This document shows, in pieces, positions 1 to 8,130 of a DNA stretch of 64,000 bases. The notes beneath the pieces were generated by a model. The model saw only the letters and a list, made by a program, of their open reading frames with translations, had not been told where the DNA came from and searched no databases. The stretch is from NCBI RefSeq assembly GCF_001586165.1, contig NZ_CP014608.1, forward strand, positions 4,278,001 to 4,342,000, given 5' to 3'. Positions within the stretch are counted from its first letter, which is position 1, and each line of letters starts with the position of its first letter. The DNA is from Obesumbacterium proteus. Lineage in GTDB: Bacteria > Pseudomonadota > Gammaproteobacteria > Enterobacterales > Enterobacteriaceae. The translations under genes were made by a program, and so were the position numbers.

Positions 1-2901
1 TTTACCTTTGTACGTGATCCCGGTACCAATACTATATACAGCGCTCCCCACACCATTCTGATCAAAAATAGTCTGGCCGCGCAGCTGGATTGCTGCCGTA
101 TTTTCTCCAACGGTAGAAGTTAAGCCGGTAACTTGGGTTGATATAGCTTCAATATCTGTCGCTACCGTTTCTCGTAACGTGGTTAAATCAGCCTCCGTCT
201 GGTCCGTTTTACTGTTTAGCTTATCAACCGCCGTCGCTCGCGCTTCCGACTCCGTAGCAATGACCTGACGGGTTTCCGTTATTTCCGCTTTACGGTCGCC
301 GTTCTGTACCATCCAGCGGCGCACATCGGCATCATTTGCCAGCGCATTCTGTATTGCAGCATCGGCTGCAGATTGAAGCTGAGCATTCGAATCGACTAGG
401 TTTTTGTCGATCTCTTTGAATGCATCTGACTCCTCAATGCCTTTTTTAACTTCATCAGCAATCCAATCAACATCCGTGCTGGACTCCCCTAAAACCCACT
501 CAATCCAGTCACCCTGATTCCCCGTCTTATCTACCAATCGAGCGCGATAGAAGAAAGACTGTCCTGCTTTCAGGCCCATCTGCTGAAAGCTGCGCTGAGG
601 ATACGGAATATCAGATAGAAGCATGGCTCCGTCTTCAGTGTTTTTATCGTTGTACTGAATCTCAGTTTTAAGCGTATCTTCCGCCCCATCGGGAAAATTC
701 CAAGAAAGCTGTATGCCAAAAACTAGCGGATCAGCTTTGAACCCGACAGGCAACGGTGGTTTTCCTTCTTTCCCATTAAGCTGCGTCTCGAGTGATGTGG
801 CCCATGCGGATGATATATCACTGGCATTGATCGCCCGAACACGCACCAGGTACCGCCCAGCGTAAATGCCCGCAACATCAAAACTAGTAACTGAAGAACG
901 CGGCATGCTGATCCAGTTGCCATTGTCCTTGCGCCATTCCGCTTCATAAGCAACGGCGTTAGCCGTGGCATCCCAGCTAGCATGCAGCGTGGTTATTGCA
1001 ATACCTTGATTAATAACTGAATGGCTAGTGATTTGAATGTTAGCCGGCGGTGCCTGAACACCAGGCGGGATAACCGTGATCGGCCGCTCGTCTATTTTTG
1101 CGCCAGTATCGATGCGCGCATATTTGTCTGGATCATGCTCAATGCATGAGATATTGAAAGTATTGTCGTTGTTATCTTCAATGCTGATAACTCGATAAAG
1201 CTGAATAGCTAGATCATCAGCTTCTATACCCCATATAGCTTCTGGCTCTGGCGTTTCAGTGTAAGCGATTGAGACTGTTACAACGGCGTCATTTATTGCG
1301 GTTATCGTGCGCGCCTGCAATGAGCCTGAAGGCAAGTTGATTTGCAGGCGGTCACCGGCTTTGGCATCCGGTTTGCGGTCTAGCTTTATATTTCGGCCAT
1401 TTACCGAAGAAATACGCCCGCTATAGACGCGCCCCGAGCGGCGCTGATCCGGCAGTCCAATAATATAGCCAGGCATCGGCAGTTGGCCTTCTAAGCCCGT
1501 GGTGAAGCTGGCGGCACCGTCCTTGCTATTGGTTAGAATGGCCCATAATCCACTGCGCCTTGCTTCGCTTTGACGCGTACAACCAATGGCCGATAGTTCA
1601 ATCTGATTAACGCTATAGCGCCGCATTAATGCCATATCTGAAACAGCTTCGATTTCATCTTGATAATTCGTTACCGGATTTGACCAGCTAATAAGCGCCT
1701 GGGTAACGCGATTGCGTTGGCTACCGCCTACATAATTAATTTTTCCCACAATATTTGCATGGGTAAAGTTGCGGAATACATCGCGCGGCATATCGGCAAT
1801 AACTGAAAGCTGATTATTCATCCATGAAGTCATGCCACGGAAAATGCCGGCCACGTCGCGCAACACGGTAAATGCGTCAGCTTGCGATTGAATATAAACA
1901 TCGCACATATGACGCGGCTCCACACCATCGCCGCCTCGGCCATCCGGTACCATCTGATCGCAATATTGCGCGATGCGGTAGAGTTCCCACTTATCAACTT
2001 GCTCGATAGTCAAACGACGGCCAAGGCCGAAACGCTTTTCAATGATCAAATCAAAGAGAACCCACGCAGGGTTATTGCTTACGGCAAATTTAAAGGTTCC
2101 GTCCCAACTGCCGGAATAAGTGCGCATCTTTGGATCGTAGTTAGTCGGAACACGGATCAGGCGCCCATCTGGCCGGCAACTAATTTTAGGGATATTGGCA
2201 AAAAGCTTGGAATCAAATTCCACGAATAACAAGGCTGTATTCGGATAACGTAATTTAGCGTCGATCACTTCTGCGATAGCTTCAATCGTGGATTTGCTGG
2301 CGATTTTTGCACTCGTAGAATCAGCTGTAAGGCGACGAATGCGCACTTGCCATCCGGTATTAGCCGCAGGTAGATTAATACGATGGCTGCGCTCGTAAAG
2401 CGTCGTCGTTTTGCCATCTACCGCAGTTTTCAAAACGGTTTCATAGGCTCCGCCATCTGTCGCCAAATCGATTTCATATTCCACGCGATAACCTATCAAA
2501 TCACCGTTATCTTTTTGCTGTTGTAGCGCGGGAAAACCAAGGCGAATGCGCACGGCTGATAACTGCGTATTATTGATAGCGCGGATCCACGGCTGAGACT
2601 GTTTTAATTCGGTGTTAATCGTGATTTCATTTTCTACGCTTGGGATCCCTTTGATATAGGTCTGCGCCTGCGTACCTGGCCGATATTCCCATGTAACGCC
2701 CGGAAAATTATTGCTTCCGTCAGCGTTTATAATTGGCGTTCCATCCAGATAGATATGCTTACCATCCAACGTACCGCCCAGTTCGCCTTCCGCAAGCGCT
2801 AAAAGAATCTTTGCGCGGGCAACTGACTGTAGGCTGTCCGGTGATTCTGAAGGCTGGCGACCACTACCGCCTCCGCCTTTGTTACCTTGGATTAATTGCA
2901 T
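1..2901 (-). CDS. J: Tail tip / host specificity protein J (partial, runs off left edge)
   Basis: This frame is open from an ATG at 2901 to the left edge, giving 967 residues, and continues outside the window. The product begins MQLIQGNKGGGGSGRQPSES, followed by a region resembling the start of lambda gpJ (LLALAEGELGGTLDGKHIYL). A proline-rich fibronectin-III-like linker (PPGVQAPPANIQITS) lies near 1,020-1,070. J forms the tail tip and binds the host receptor. It is the last gene of the M-L-K-I-J tail-tip series here. The C-terminal receptor-binding part is not visible, so host range cannot be judged. Confidence 0.9.
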   Translation of the reverse strand, partial: MQLIQGNKGGGGSGRQPSESPDSLQSVARAKILLALAEGELGGTLDGKHIYLDGTPIINADGSNNFPGVTWEYRPGTQAQTYIKGIPSVENEITINTELKQSQPWIRAINNTQLSAVRIRLGFPALQQQKDNGDLIGYRVEYEIDLATDGGAYETVLKTAVDGKTTTLYERSHRINLPAANTGWQVRIRRLTADSTSAKIASKSTIEAIAEVIDAKLRYPNTALLFVEFDSKLFANIPKISCRPDGRLIRVPTNYDPKMRTYSGSWDGTFKFAVSNNPAWVLFDLIIEKRFGLGRRLTIEQVDKWELYRIAQYCDQMVPDGRGGDGVEPRHMCDVYIQSQADAFTVLRDVAGIFRGMTSWMNNQLSVIADMPRDVFRNFTHANIVGKINYVGGSQRNRVTQALISWSNPVTNYQDEIEAVSDMALMRRYSVNQIELSAIGCTRQSEARRSGLWAILTNSKDGAASFTTGLEGQLPMPGYIIGLPDQRRSGRVYSGRISSVNGRNIKLDRKPDAKAGDRLQINLPSGSLQARTITAINDAVVTVSIAYTETPEPEAIWGIEADDLAIQLYRVISIEDNNDNTFNISCIEHDPDKYARIDTGAKIDERPITVIPPGVQAPPANIQITSHSVINQGIAITTLHASWDATANAVAYEAEWRKDNGNWISMPRSSVTSFDVAGIYAGRYLVRVRAINASDISSAWATSLETQLNGKEGKPPLPVGFKADPLVFGIQLSWNFPDGAEDTLKTEIQYNDKNTEDGAMLLSDIPYPQRSFQQMGLKAGQSFFYRARLVDKTGNQGDWIEWVLGESSTDVDWIADEVKKGIEESDAFKEIDKNLVDSNAQLQSAADAAIQNALANDADVRRWMVQNGDRKAEITETRQVIATESEARATAVDKLNSKTDQTEADLTTLRETVATDIEAISTQVTGLTSTVGENTAAIQLRGQTIFDQNGVGSAVYSIGTGITYKGK

Positions 2902-2913
2902 AATTCCTCGCAT

Positions 2914-2938
2914 AAAAAAAGGCCGCCCGTAGGCAGCC
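2914..2938 (-). terminator. Intrinsic-terminator-like hairpin between I and J
   Basis: On the minus strand a 7-bp stem (GGCTGCC/GGCGGCC, one G-U pair) with loop TACG is followed by seven T. It lies between tail genes that must be co-expressed, so it is probably read through by Q-modified polymerase. Confidence 0.6.
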
Positions 2939-2956
2939 TATTTGATTCTTTTAACG

Positions 2957-3577
2957 CTATTGCTGATCTTCAGCGTAAATGCCTGCCGAAGCGATGGCAC
3001 CGCCTATTTCGCGGTTATTGTCTTGCGTATAAAGGACGCCAACGGGATTGCCTTGCGTCGTGGTATTCACTGGCCCGCCGAAGGCGTAAGACGGTTTATT
3101 ATCTGGACTCTCACGCATTGAAAGGCCTGTTGGTTGTGGTGCTATCATCTGCATAACACCGCCGATAGCCATAGACGCACCAATTAGTGCCGTATTCCAT
3201 GCCGCAGTGGCACCTATCACACCAAAGCCCACGGGCCCTAATGCAATAGCACCAGCAATTAAAGCCACACCAAGAATAGTCTGAAATACACCTCCGCGCT
3301 TACTCCCTGTGATTATTGGAGCTATGCGTATTTCTAGGCTTCCTGAATTATCGGACAGCTCACCTTCACCTATATTCTTCTTTCCTTTAAAGATGGCGTA
3401 TTCCAAGCCACGTTGGGCGGAGGAATTCATGAAGGACTCAAAGCCTGGGATAATGACTGATAGCGCTTTTACCGCTTCTTTCGGTGTTTTGACCGCAAGC
3501 CGATGCACTCGACCAAACGTGCTACCCAAAACACCGTAGAGCCGAATGGTTTTTAATTCTTCATCTAATTCGCTCAT
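2957..3577 (-). CDS. I: Tail assembly protein I (lambda gpI family)
   Basis: A 206-residue protein starting MSELDEELKTIRLYGVLG. The start ATG overlaps the stop of K in a TGATG arrangement, which suggests translational coupling. The central Gly/Ala-rich hydrophobic stretch (ILGVALIAGAIALGPVGFG) is typical of lambda gpI, which acts in tail-tip assembly. It sits in the canonical K-I-J order. Family assignment is from sequence style and order, and no catalytic residues are expected. Confidence 0.85.
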   Translation of the reverse strand: MSELDEELKTIRLYGVLGSTFGRVHRLAVKTPKEAVKALSVIIPGFESFMNSSAQRGLEYAIFKGKKNIGEGELSDNSGSLEIRIAPIITGSKRGGVFQTILGVALIAGAIALGPVGFGVIGATAAWNTALIGASMAIGGVMQMIAPQPTGLSMRESPDNKPSYAFGGPVNTTTQGNPVGVLYTQDNNREIGGAIASAGIYAEDQQ

Positions 3578-4308
3578 CACATCAAATCCTTATATCTAAC
3601 GATTTTCATCGTGCGTTCGACCCAATAGCCGCCGTACGGAACTCTTTGGCTAAGCTGCCCATACATATGGTGTAATAACATTCCATCCTCAACCAGAATG
3701 CCGGCATGGTTCCATTTATCGGCCTGTACCTGCATCATGGCCATATCGCCTTCACGCGTCGGCCCTTCAAATTCACGAAAGCCGCATTCAAACCAGCAAT
3801 CGTGATAAAAGTTTTCATCGTGTCCGTCTTCCCACCAATGATGCTCTACGCTGTAATTAGGCAATTCAATATCATGATTCATGCGGAAGTAATCGCGAAT
3901 TAAAGACCAGCAATCAGCATGGCCCAAATCGAATTGCCGGCCAACGAGCGGCCGATCTCCGCGCGGGTAAATCGTTCTTATATCGCCTTCCGGCCATGAC
4001 GCTATAACCCATGGCAACTTGGTTTCATCACATAGATTTTTGTCGCGTTCCGATGCTTGCGTGGTGGCGTCAGGATGGCTATGCACAATAGCGGTAACTG
4101 TTCCCCAATCTTCGGCCGTGGCGTAGTCCTCCGGCGCCAGAATGAATCCGTATTCGGGGCCTTCTTTTTTTTTCTCATTCGATGGAAGGATATTGCGGCA
4201 AGGAAAATAACGCTCTACGCGGGATTTTTGGGCAACTACGCCGCAGCACTCCAGCGGGTAAGCCTGTTTGGCGTGGGCCATGATGGCCGCTAACGTTTTA
4301 TCTTGCAT
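3577..4308 (-). CDS. K: Tail assembly protein K: JAB/MPN peptidase plus NlpC/P60 domain
   Basis: A 243-residue protein with two hydrolase domains. Residues 1-110 carry the MPN/JAB metal site: YPLECCGV, then HSHPDATTQASERD, the H-x-H-x(7)-S-x(2)-D signature. The C-terminal half is NlpC/P60-like: HADCWSLIRDYF supplies the nucleophilic Cys, and WNHAGILV the His. This matches lambda gpK, a tail-tip assembly protein thought to process tail or peptidoglycan. The start is 4 bp downstream of the L stop. Confidence 0.9.
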   Translation of the reverse strand: MQDKTLAAIMAHAKQAYPLECCGVVAQKSRVERYFPCRNILPSNEKKKEGPEYGFILAPEDYATAEDWGTVTAIVHSHPDATTQASERDKNLCDETKLPWVIASWPEGDIRTIYPRGDRPLVGRQFDLGHADCWSLIRDYFRMNHDIELPNYSVEHHWWEDGHDENFYHDCWFECGFREFEGPTREGDMAMMQVQADKWNHAGILVEDGMLLHHMYGQLSQRVPYGGYWVERTMKIVRYKDLM

Positions 4309-4312
4309 TGGT

Positions 4313-5068
4313 CTATCTCCGAATCAAAGAGCTACCAGGAAAACCACCGAAATCTAATTCGGCCATTTCTCCAAAACGTAATTTACAAGATGATAAACAA
4401 CCTGAGCATGCATCTTGGCTGGGATCGTCCGTTGGTTTATCGTCCATGGTAAACATGCCGTTTTGTCCCGCATATGAGCAGCCAATACCGGTGCGGTATT
4501 CGTTATTCATGGCCCATTGGCAAAGCGAGTGAATTTGTCGGGTAGGAATGCGCAGGCCTTGTAAGTCGATCGGGCTACTTAACGTAAATTCGACTTGTTC
4601 GTCGTTTTCACCGCTTCGGCTATCGATGAAGAAAACCTGCGTAAATTCTTGTTCTGGATCGGCTTCGGGATTACCTTCTGGAAAATTGCGCGCATCTAAA
4701 TAATGTTTGAATGTTTCGTGAACGGTCACTTTCGCTTGAACCATATCTTGATAAGCAATGCACATAGCGCCGATCGTGCCGTCTAAGTTTGCTACTGTTA
4801 ATTTAGGCTCTGCCGCTGTTCCATCTGTCGAATATGAAAGGCCGGAAAGCTCACACGGCCACGCGCCATATTCTTTACCCTGCCACCATATCGACTTCGC
4901 TTTTAATTTCGACTCGTCCCCGCCGGCTGCCGCGATTTCCTCCGGTGAATGGGAAATAGTGTCATTATGAAAGCGCAGGATCCCTGCGTTGAATGCTTCA
5001 CCATCAACTTCAATAAGTCGAATGCGGTTACCGGGTTCAAGCTTTTGAACGTCGCTAGTAATTGCCAT
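4313..5068 (-). CDS. L: Minor tail protein L (Fe-S containing family)
   Basis: A 251-residue protein opening MAITSDVQKLEPGNRIRLIE. The C-terminal part has the conserved cysteines of the gpL family (GIGCSYAG, then DACSGCLSSCKLRFG) that in lambda gpL ligate an iron-sulfur cluster. It forms part of the tail tip below M. The order M-L-K-I-J is intact. Confidence 0.88.
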   Translation of the reverse strand: MAITSDVQKLEPGNRIRLIEVDGEAFNAGILRFHNDTISHSPEEIAAAGGDESKLKAKSIWWQGKEYGAWPCELSGLSYSTDGTAAEPKLTVANLDGTIGAMCIAYQDMVQAKVTVHETFKHYLDARNFPEGNPEADPEQEFTQVFFIDSRSGENDEQVEFTLSSPIDLQGLRIPTRQIHSLCQWAMNNEYRTGIGCSYAGQNGMFTMDDKPTDDPSQDACSGCLSSCKLRFGEMAELDFGGFPGSSLIRR

Positions 5069-5079
5069 GATTACCCCAT

Positions 5080-5104
5080 AAAAAAAGGCTATCCGAAGAT
5101 AGCC
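5080..5104 (-). terminator. Terminator-like hairpin between M and L
   Basis: Perfect 7-bp stem GGCTATC/GATAGCC with a CGAA loop, followed on the minus strand by a T6-7 run. One of many short hairpins between late genes. Confidence 0.6.
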
Positions 5105-5131
5105 CTTTGTTTTGTTTTCTATTAATGCGCC

Positions 5132-5473
5132 TTACGGTGCGTATGCTTGCTCAAACGTGGCCGATACCATCATTGTTTTGCCGCCCACTGGCGTTGCCCT
5201 GATAGAGTCACTAGCAATGCGATATAACCCCTGTCTGCCGTATGGCGATGTCCAGATGAAGGACTTAATCACATGGCGCCGAACGAAGGAAAGGATCGGG
5301 AGCATTTCACTTTCTAAGCCACTGAAGCTTAAAGGCCAGCTTTGTTGCTCTGGGTTAATACCATCGGCGGCTACTTGCTCGTAACCATCGCCAAACTTGA
5401 CCGTTCTAACGCGCTGACTAAAAGAGCCTTCCGGCTGTCCCTGCGTTCGCCATGTGAATGTTTCTAAGGCCAT
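5132..5473 (-). CDS. M: Minor tail protein M
   Basis: The start is placed at MALETFTWRTQGQPEGSF, preceded by a GGAG-like site, giving 113 residues. The open frame extends 19 codons further up, but through a terminator hairpin. The motif VRTVKFGDGYEQ is characteristic of the lambda gpM family. It is the first gene of the tail-tip set and is separated from the tape measure by a block of accessory genes, whereas lambda has H-M adjacent. Confidence 0.87.
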   Translation of the reverse strand: MALETFTWRTQGQPEGSFSQRVRTVKFGDGYEQVAADGINPEQQSWPLSFSGLESEMLPILSFVRRHVIKSFIWTSPYGRQGLYRIASDSIRATPVGGKTMMVSATFEQAYAP

Positions 5474-5490
5474 TTGACGTTCTCCAGTCG

Positions 5491-5516
5491 TAAAAAAACC
5501 CGCACGAGGCAGGTTT
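5491..5516 (-). terminator. Hairpin bordering the HicA/HicB cassette (left copy)
   Basis: T-run, then an ACCCGC/GGCAGGT imperfect stem. It shares the 12-mer AAAAACCCGCAC with the hairpin at 6239-6261, so the two bracket the 5537-6133 gene pair. Confidence 0.5.
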
Positions 5517-5536
5517 ATGGGAATTAGCATTTAAAT

Positions 5537-5824
5537 CTATTCGCTTGCTTCTAAGCCTAGCTCGCTAAGTGTTGCATCACCTCGGCATAGGGCGTGGAAT
5601 TTTCTAGCGTTAACACCAGATTGATTTGCCATCGACTTTATCAGATCCCTTGAGAAGGGTGAGTGGTGCTTGTCGACTGTGACTACATATTTTTTTCTTT
5701 CTTTTACCGCAACCCATTGCTCATGAGATGTTCCCTTTTTGGGTTTCATCTCAAAGCCAAGCAACCTTAATCCATAAATTACTTCATCATATTTTAGTGG
5801 CGTGAGTTTCTTTACAAAAAACAT
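5537..5824 (-). CDS. hicA: HicA-like toxin (putative mRNA interferase)
   Basis: A 95-residue basic protein with the HicA/YcfA pattern: LLGFEMKPKKGTSHEQWV, where His34 is the expected catalytic residue of this dsRBD-fold RNase family. HicA cleaves mRNA and is neutralised by HicB. Here it follows the HicB-like gene by 12 bp, the reverse of the more common hicA-hicB order. The C-terminal 30 residues go beyond a minimal HicA. Toxic activity is inferred from family only. Confidence 0.65.
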   Translation of the reverse strand: MFFVKKLTPLKYDEVIYGLRLLGFEMKPKKGTSHEQWVAVKERKKYVVTVDKHHSPFSRDLIKSMANQSGVNARKFHALCRGDATLSELGLEASE

Positions 5825-5836
5825 AGTAGTGAGCCA

Positions 5837-6133
5837 CTAAGATGGAATGTTGCATGGTTCATTGAACAATTTCCCATTCTTTTGAGAAAAGAACATTCGG
5901 AACCATACAGAAAAGTATTTCACCCATAGTGAAACTGGTGCTTTTCTCTTGTTCAGTAGGTCGATAGTGAATTCGGGCTCTGAAATAGCCTCTTCTACAA
6001 AGTCAGTGATTTGCGACTCGAGCTTGCTCATCGCCTCTTGAATTGTATCCGCTTGAGCGGCAAGGGAGAGATCTAAGCAAACGGCAACATAGACGCCATC
6101 CTGACGGTACGCCATGCAACGTAAGTACTTCAT
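5837..6133 (-). CDS. hicB: HicB-like antitoxin
   Basis: 98 residues. The first half has the HicB/DUF1902 partial-RNase-H pattern: a beta strand MKYLRCMAYRQDGVYVAVCL, then LSLAAQADTIQEAMSKLESQ. The C-terminal half is basic and aromatic and does not look like a standard HTH or ribbon-helix-helix HicB DNA-binding domain. It probably neutralises the downstream HicA-like protein and may autoregulate through the inverted repeat at 6151-6181. Confidence 0.65.
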   Translation of the reverse strand: MKYLRCMAYRQDGVYVAVCLDLSLAAQADTIQEAMSKLESQITDFVEEAISEPEFTIDLLNKRKAPVSLWVKYFSVWFRMFFSQKNGKLFNEPCNIPS

Positions 6134-6150
6134 ACAATCTCCATAATTAA

Positions 6151-6181
6151 CCTTTGGTTTACGTAAAGAGTATAACCAAGG
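6151..6181. promoter_or_regulatory. Candidate hicBA promoter/operator
   Basis: An imperfect inverted repeat, CCTTTGGTTTAC and GTATAACCAAGG separated by 7 bp, overlaps a minus-strand -10-like TTATAC. A TTGTAG -35-like hexamer lies 17 bp upstream of it. The position just ahead of the HicB-like start suits antitoxin autoregulation. Confidence 0.4.
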
Positions 6182-6238
6182 CTATACCATTACTACAAGT
6201 ATTACTGTATTTGACGCGGTATTCGCTGTGGGATTTAA

Positions 6239-6261
6239 GAAAAACCCGCACTTAGCGGGTT
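6239..6261 (-). terminator. Hairpin bordering the HicA/HicB cassette (right copy)
   Basis: AACCCGC/GCGGGTT stem with loop ACTTA and flanking A/T runs. It shares AAAAACCCGCAC with the hairpin at 5491-5516. Confidence 0.55.
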
Positions 6262-6290
6262 AGGGTAGGAGCCTACACTTTTTTTGTAGG

Positions 6291-7142
6291 TCAGATTCCG
6301 ATCGTAGCCAGCAATTTACCAAATTGTGAATTATAAAAATGCGGCTGAGTTTCGCGAGGGTTGCGATCGCTCGTTACATTCTTTCCAAACCGCAATCCGG
6401 ATTCAGTAATATTCCAGAATTCCTTTTCCCCACCTTTGCTACTAGCACGCTTCATCTTCTGAATAATTCCATTTTTCTGAAGTAACTTATTAACTGATGC
6501 GGCAGATAAGCTAACGCCTGATGCCTTAAGCAAATGCGTTAAAGAGAAGGTTACCTCACTAGAGCCTCCTTCATTGGGTGCATCAATCCCATAGCTAGGT
6601 AGAGTATCTGGAACTCCATAGTGTTCAAAAGTCTTACGTAGCATTTGTAACTTGCCAGTCTGCGGCAAATTTAGCATTCGAGCAGCAGACTCGTTAAGCA
6701 TCATGTGCATTTGAACTTTTGCCGAAGCATCACCATGACTAAGCATATGCTGCACAGGATGAAAATATGCCGTCTCCATCTGCTCAAAAAAATCCCAAGC
6801 CTCATCGGTATCAATGATCTTGGACATGCGAGCTGCGCCCTTTTCTGTCCATAGTGTTAGGCTGGGTGCTCGTTTATTAACTACATCAATATCGTTGATG
6901 TAGTTCTTGAATGACTTTAGCTCCTCACCATCCAACTTGAAAATATGCACCCCTTCAACAAAACGCCCTTTATTGTTAAGAAGGTTATTTCTGATATTGT
7001 TTACTTCAGTGTTATACCCACGCGCCAGTGTCTCAGTAGTAACCACCCGAACCCCATTCCATTCAATTACTGGAAAAGTATCAGGATCGACAGTGGGCAA
7101 ATAGTTTGCTAGATTTACAGCAGTTGATGTTGATTGTTGCAT
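6291..7142 (-). CDS. Antirepressor-like protein with ORF6N-type domain
   Basis: 283 residues from MQQSTSTAVNLANYLP, chosen because GGAGT lies 7 nt upstream. Residues about 20-110 resemble the ORF6N DNA-binding domain: FPVIEWNGVRVVTTETLARG, VNNIRNNLLNNKGRFVEG, LTLWTEKGAARMSKIIDT. The C-terminal half has a winged-helix-like stretch (LLKASGVSLSAASVNKLLQK). Such proteins act as phage antirepressors or regulators. It follows the BRO-N antirepressor and may be co-transcribed from the immI-like promoter. Its target is unknown. Confidence 0.7.
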   Translation of the reverse strand: MQQSTSTAVNLANYLPTVDPDTFPVIEWNGVRVVTTETLARGYNTEVNNIRNNLLNNKGRFVEGVHIFKLDGEELKSFKNYINDIDVVNKRAPSLTLWTEKGAARMSKIIDTDEAWDFFEQMETAYFHPVQHMLSHGDASAKVQMHMMLNESAARMLNLPQTGKLQMLRKTFEHYGVPDTLPSYGIDAPNEGGSSEVTFSLTHLLKASGVSLSAASVNKLLQKNGIIQKMKRASSKGGEKEFWNITESGLRFGKNVTSDRNPRETQPHFYNSQFGKLLATIGI

Positions 7143-7170
7143 ATATGACTCCAATCATTAGTTGATGTAA

Positions 7171-7198
7171 GCCGCCAGCTGTAACTGGCGGTTTTTCT
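7171..7198 (+). terminator. Strong stem-loop between the two antirepressor genes
   Basis: GCCGCCAG/CTGGCGGT stem with a 6-nt loop, then TTTTTCTTT on the plus strand. On the minus strand it lacks a T tail, so it could stop plus-strand transcripts or shape the antirepressor mRNA. Confidence 0.5.
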
Positions 7199-7217
7199 TT
7201 ATGCGCCATCGCATAAA

Positions 7218-7868
7218 TCAGTGAGTTGGCTTGCTTTTCTCCGCTCTCTCAAGTCCAAGGTGTATCCCATAAGTTAATGAACCCAGAGATTTGAGGTGAT
7301 CAACCAACTCGGCCGCTACAGGCGAGTTTATAGCCCTCAGTGCTGGGTCTAGCTGATGACACCATGCTTCGTAGATAAACTTAAAATGCTTGCGAGCAAC
7401 TGTCATATTCTTTGAATGCATCTCAAAATCGAAAGCTGGGTTAACGTTCCCCTGTTCTACTTCGCGATCCAGAATATCCAGCACCCAGCGGCGGAACTCT
7501 TTGGCAACAGTGGTGCGTGAAAACATCCCCATTAGATGTGCGCCGCGAAGTGAGAAAACCCGAGAATCCTGTACTCCACCGGGGGTGGTCACTTTAACCA
7601 CCCCTGTCATATTCACTGTAAATTCATCTGCATGTTTGCGATAAAGACGGTGGATTGCTTTATCATCAGAGTACCCAAGCGCTTCACCAACTTCTGCGGC
7701 TGTCAGCCAGATTTGCCCTGCCATCTCCATGTAGGAGAAGTTGGTATTGTGGAAAGTTAATTCTTTGTTCTGTATACTGTTCATGTCGGTTTTCTCGCAA
7801 TGATTGCTGACGTTAGAAACCCCGTTCGTGTTCGCGCACTGCGGGGTTTCGCTATTTTTACTGACCAT
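7218..7868 (-). CDS. ant: Phage antirepressor Ant (BRO-N domain)
   Basis: 216 residues. After a polar 40-residue leader, a BRO-N/Bro-like domain follows: WLTAAEVGEALGYSDDKAIHR, FTVNMTGVVKVTT, VFSLRGAHLMGMFSRTT, AKEFRRWVLDILD. P22 Ant-type proteins inactivate the prophage repressor. The ATG overlaps the end of the arc-like gene, as in the P22 arc-ant operon, so Arc-type repression would control it. The C-terminal alpha-helical region is specific to this protein. Confidence 0.82.
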   Translation of the reverse strand: MVSKNSETPQCANTNGVSNVSNHCEKTDMNSIQNKELTFHNTNFSYMEMAGQIWLTAAEVGEALGYSDDKAIHRLYRKHADEFTVNMTGVVKVTTPGGVQDSRVFSLRGAHLMGMFSRTTVAKEFRRWVLDILDREVEQGNVNPAFDFEMHSKNMTVARKHFKFIYEAWCHQLDPALRAINSPVAAELVDHLKSLGSLTYGIHLGLERAEKSKPTH

Positions 7869-8028
7869 CCGCCCTTTCCTCTCTCAGGCAACGAGCCAAA
7901 CGCTGCACAATCGCAGAGTTAATTGAAATACCATCCATCTCTGCCATGCGGCGGATCTCTTCTTTCATGCGTTCAGGTAAACGAAGCATGAATTTCTCAC
8001 TTTTATTTTGGGTATAAAGCATATCCAC
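7858..8028 (-). CDS. arc: Arc-like ribbon-helix-helix repressor
   Basis: 56 residues, GTG start 6 nt after GAGGAG; an in-frame ATG lies two codons later. The sequence MLYTQNKSEKFMLRLPERMK, then MAEMDGISINSAIVQRLARC, is a classic Arc/Mnt ribbon-helix-helix: an N-terminal strand with basic and polar residues, then helices with the INS turn. It overlaps ant by 11 bp. It probably represses the arc-ant promoter through the palindromes at 8047-8072. It is too short for many gene finders. Confidence 0.82.
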   Translation of the reverse strand: MDMLYTQNKSEKFMLRLPERMKEEIRRMAEMDGISINSAIVQRLARCLREERADGQ

Positions 8029-8046
8029 ATGCATCTCCTCTTATAG

Positions 8047-8072
8047 TGTCACAGTGACATGATGTCATCATG
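8047..8072. promoter_or_regulatory. Two adjacent perfect palindromic operators of the arc-ant promoter
   Basis: TGTCACAGTGACA (13 bp, 8047-8059) and CATGATGTCATCATG (15 bp, 8058-8072) are perfect odd palindromes that abut. They lie just upstream of the Shine-Dalgarno site of the arc-like gene. The second covers the -10 of the minus-strand promoter. Arc-family tetramers bind such paired sites, and binding here is inferred. Confidence 0.65.
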
Positions 8073-8095
8073 ACTCAATTTACCAATGCTGTCAA
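8067..8095 (-). promoter_or_regulatory. Predicted arc-ant promoter
   Basis: Minus-strand TTGACA (8095-8090), a 17-nt spacer, and CATGAT (8072-8067). The -35 is consensus. The -10 is inside the second palindrome, so a bound repressor would block RNA polymerase. Confidence 0.6.
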
Positions 8096-8106
8096 CGTGC
8101 TATCAT

Positions 8107-8126
8107 TACTCCCCTTAATGGGAGTA
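8107..8126 (+). promoter_or_regulatory. Inverted repeat covering the Shine-Dalgarno site of the mnt-like gene
   Basis: TACTCCC, six bases, GGGAGTA: a perfect 7-bp inverted repeat. The right arm contains GGGAG, the ribosome site for the ATG at 8131. It could be an Mnt-type operator or an RNA hairpin hiding the ribosome site. A weak promoter (TTTACC, 16 nt, TATCAT at 8101-8106) lies just upstream. Confidence 0.5.
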
Positions 8127-8130
8127 TTCT

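Noticed and set aside
723..983. Open frame opposite J
   Set aside because: Lies on the same strand but a different frame within J, with no ribosome site or recognisable domain; a shadow of J.
1882..2229. 115-codon plus-strand frame
   Set aside because: Antisense to the conserved J reading frame and without start signals.
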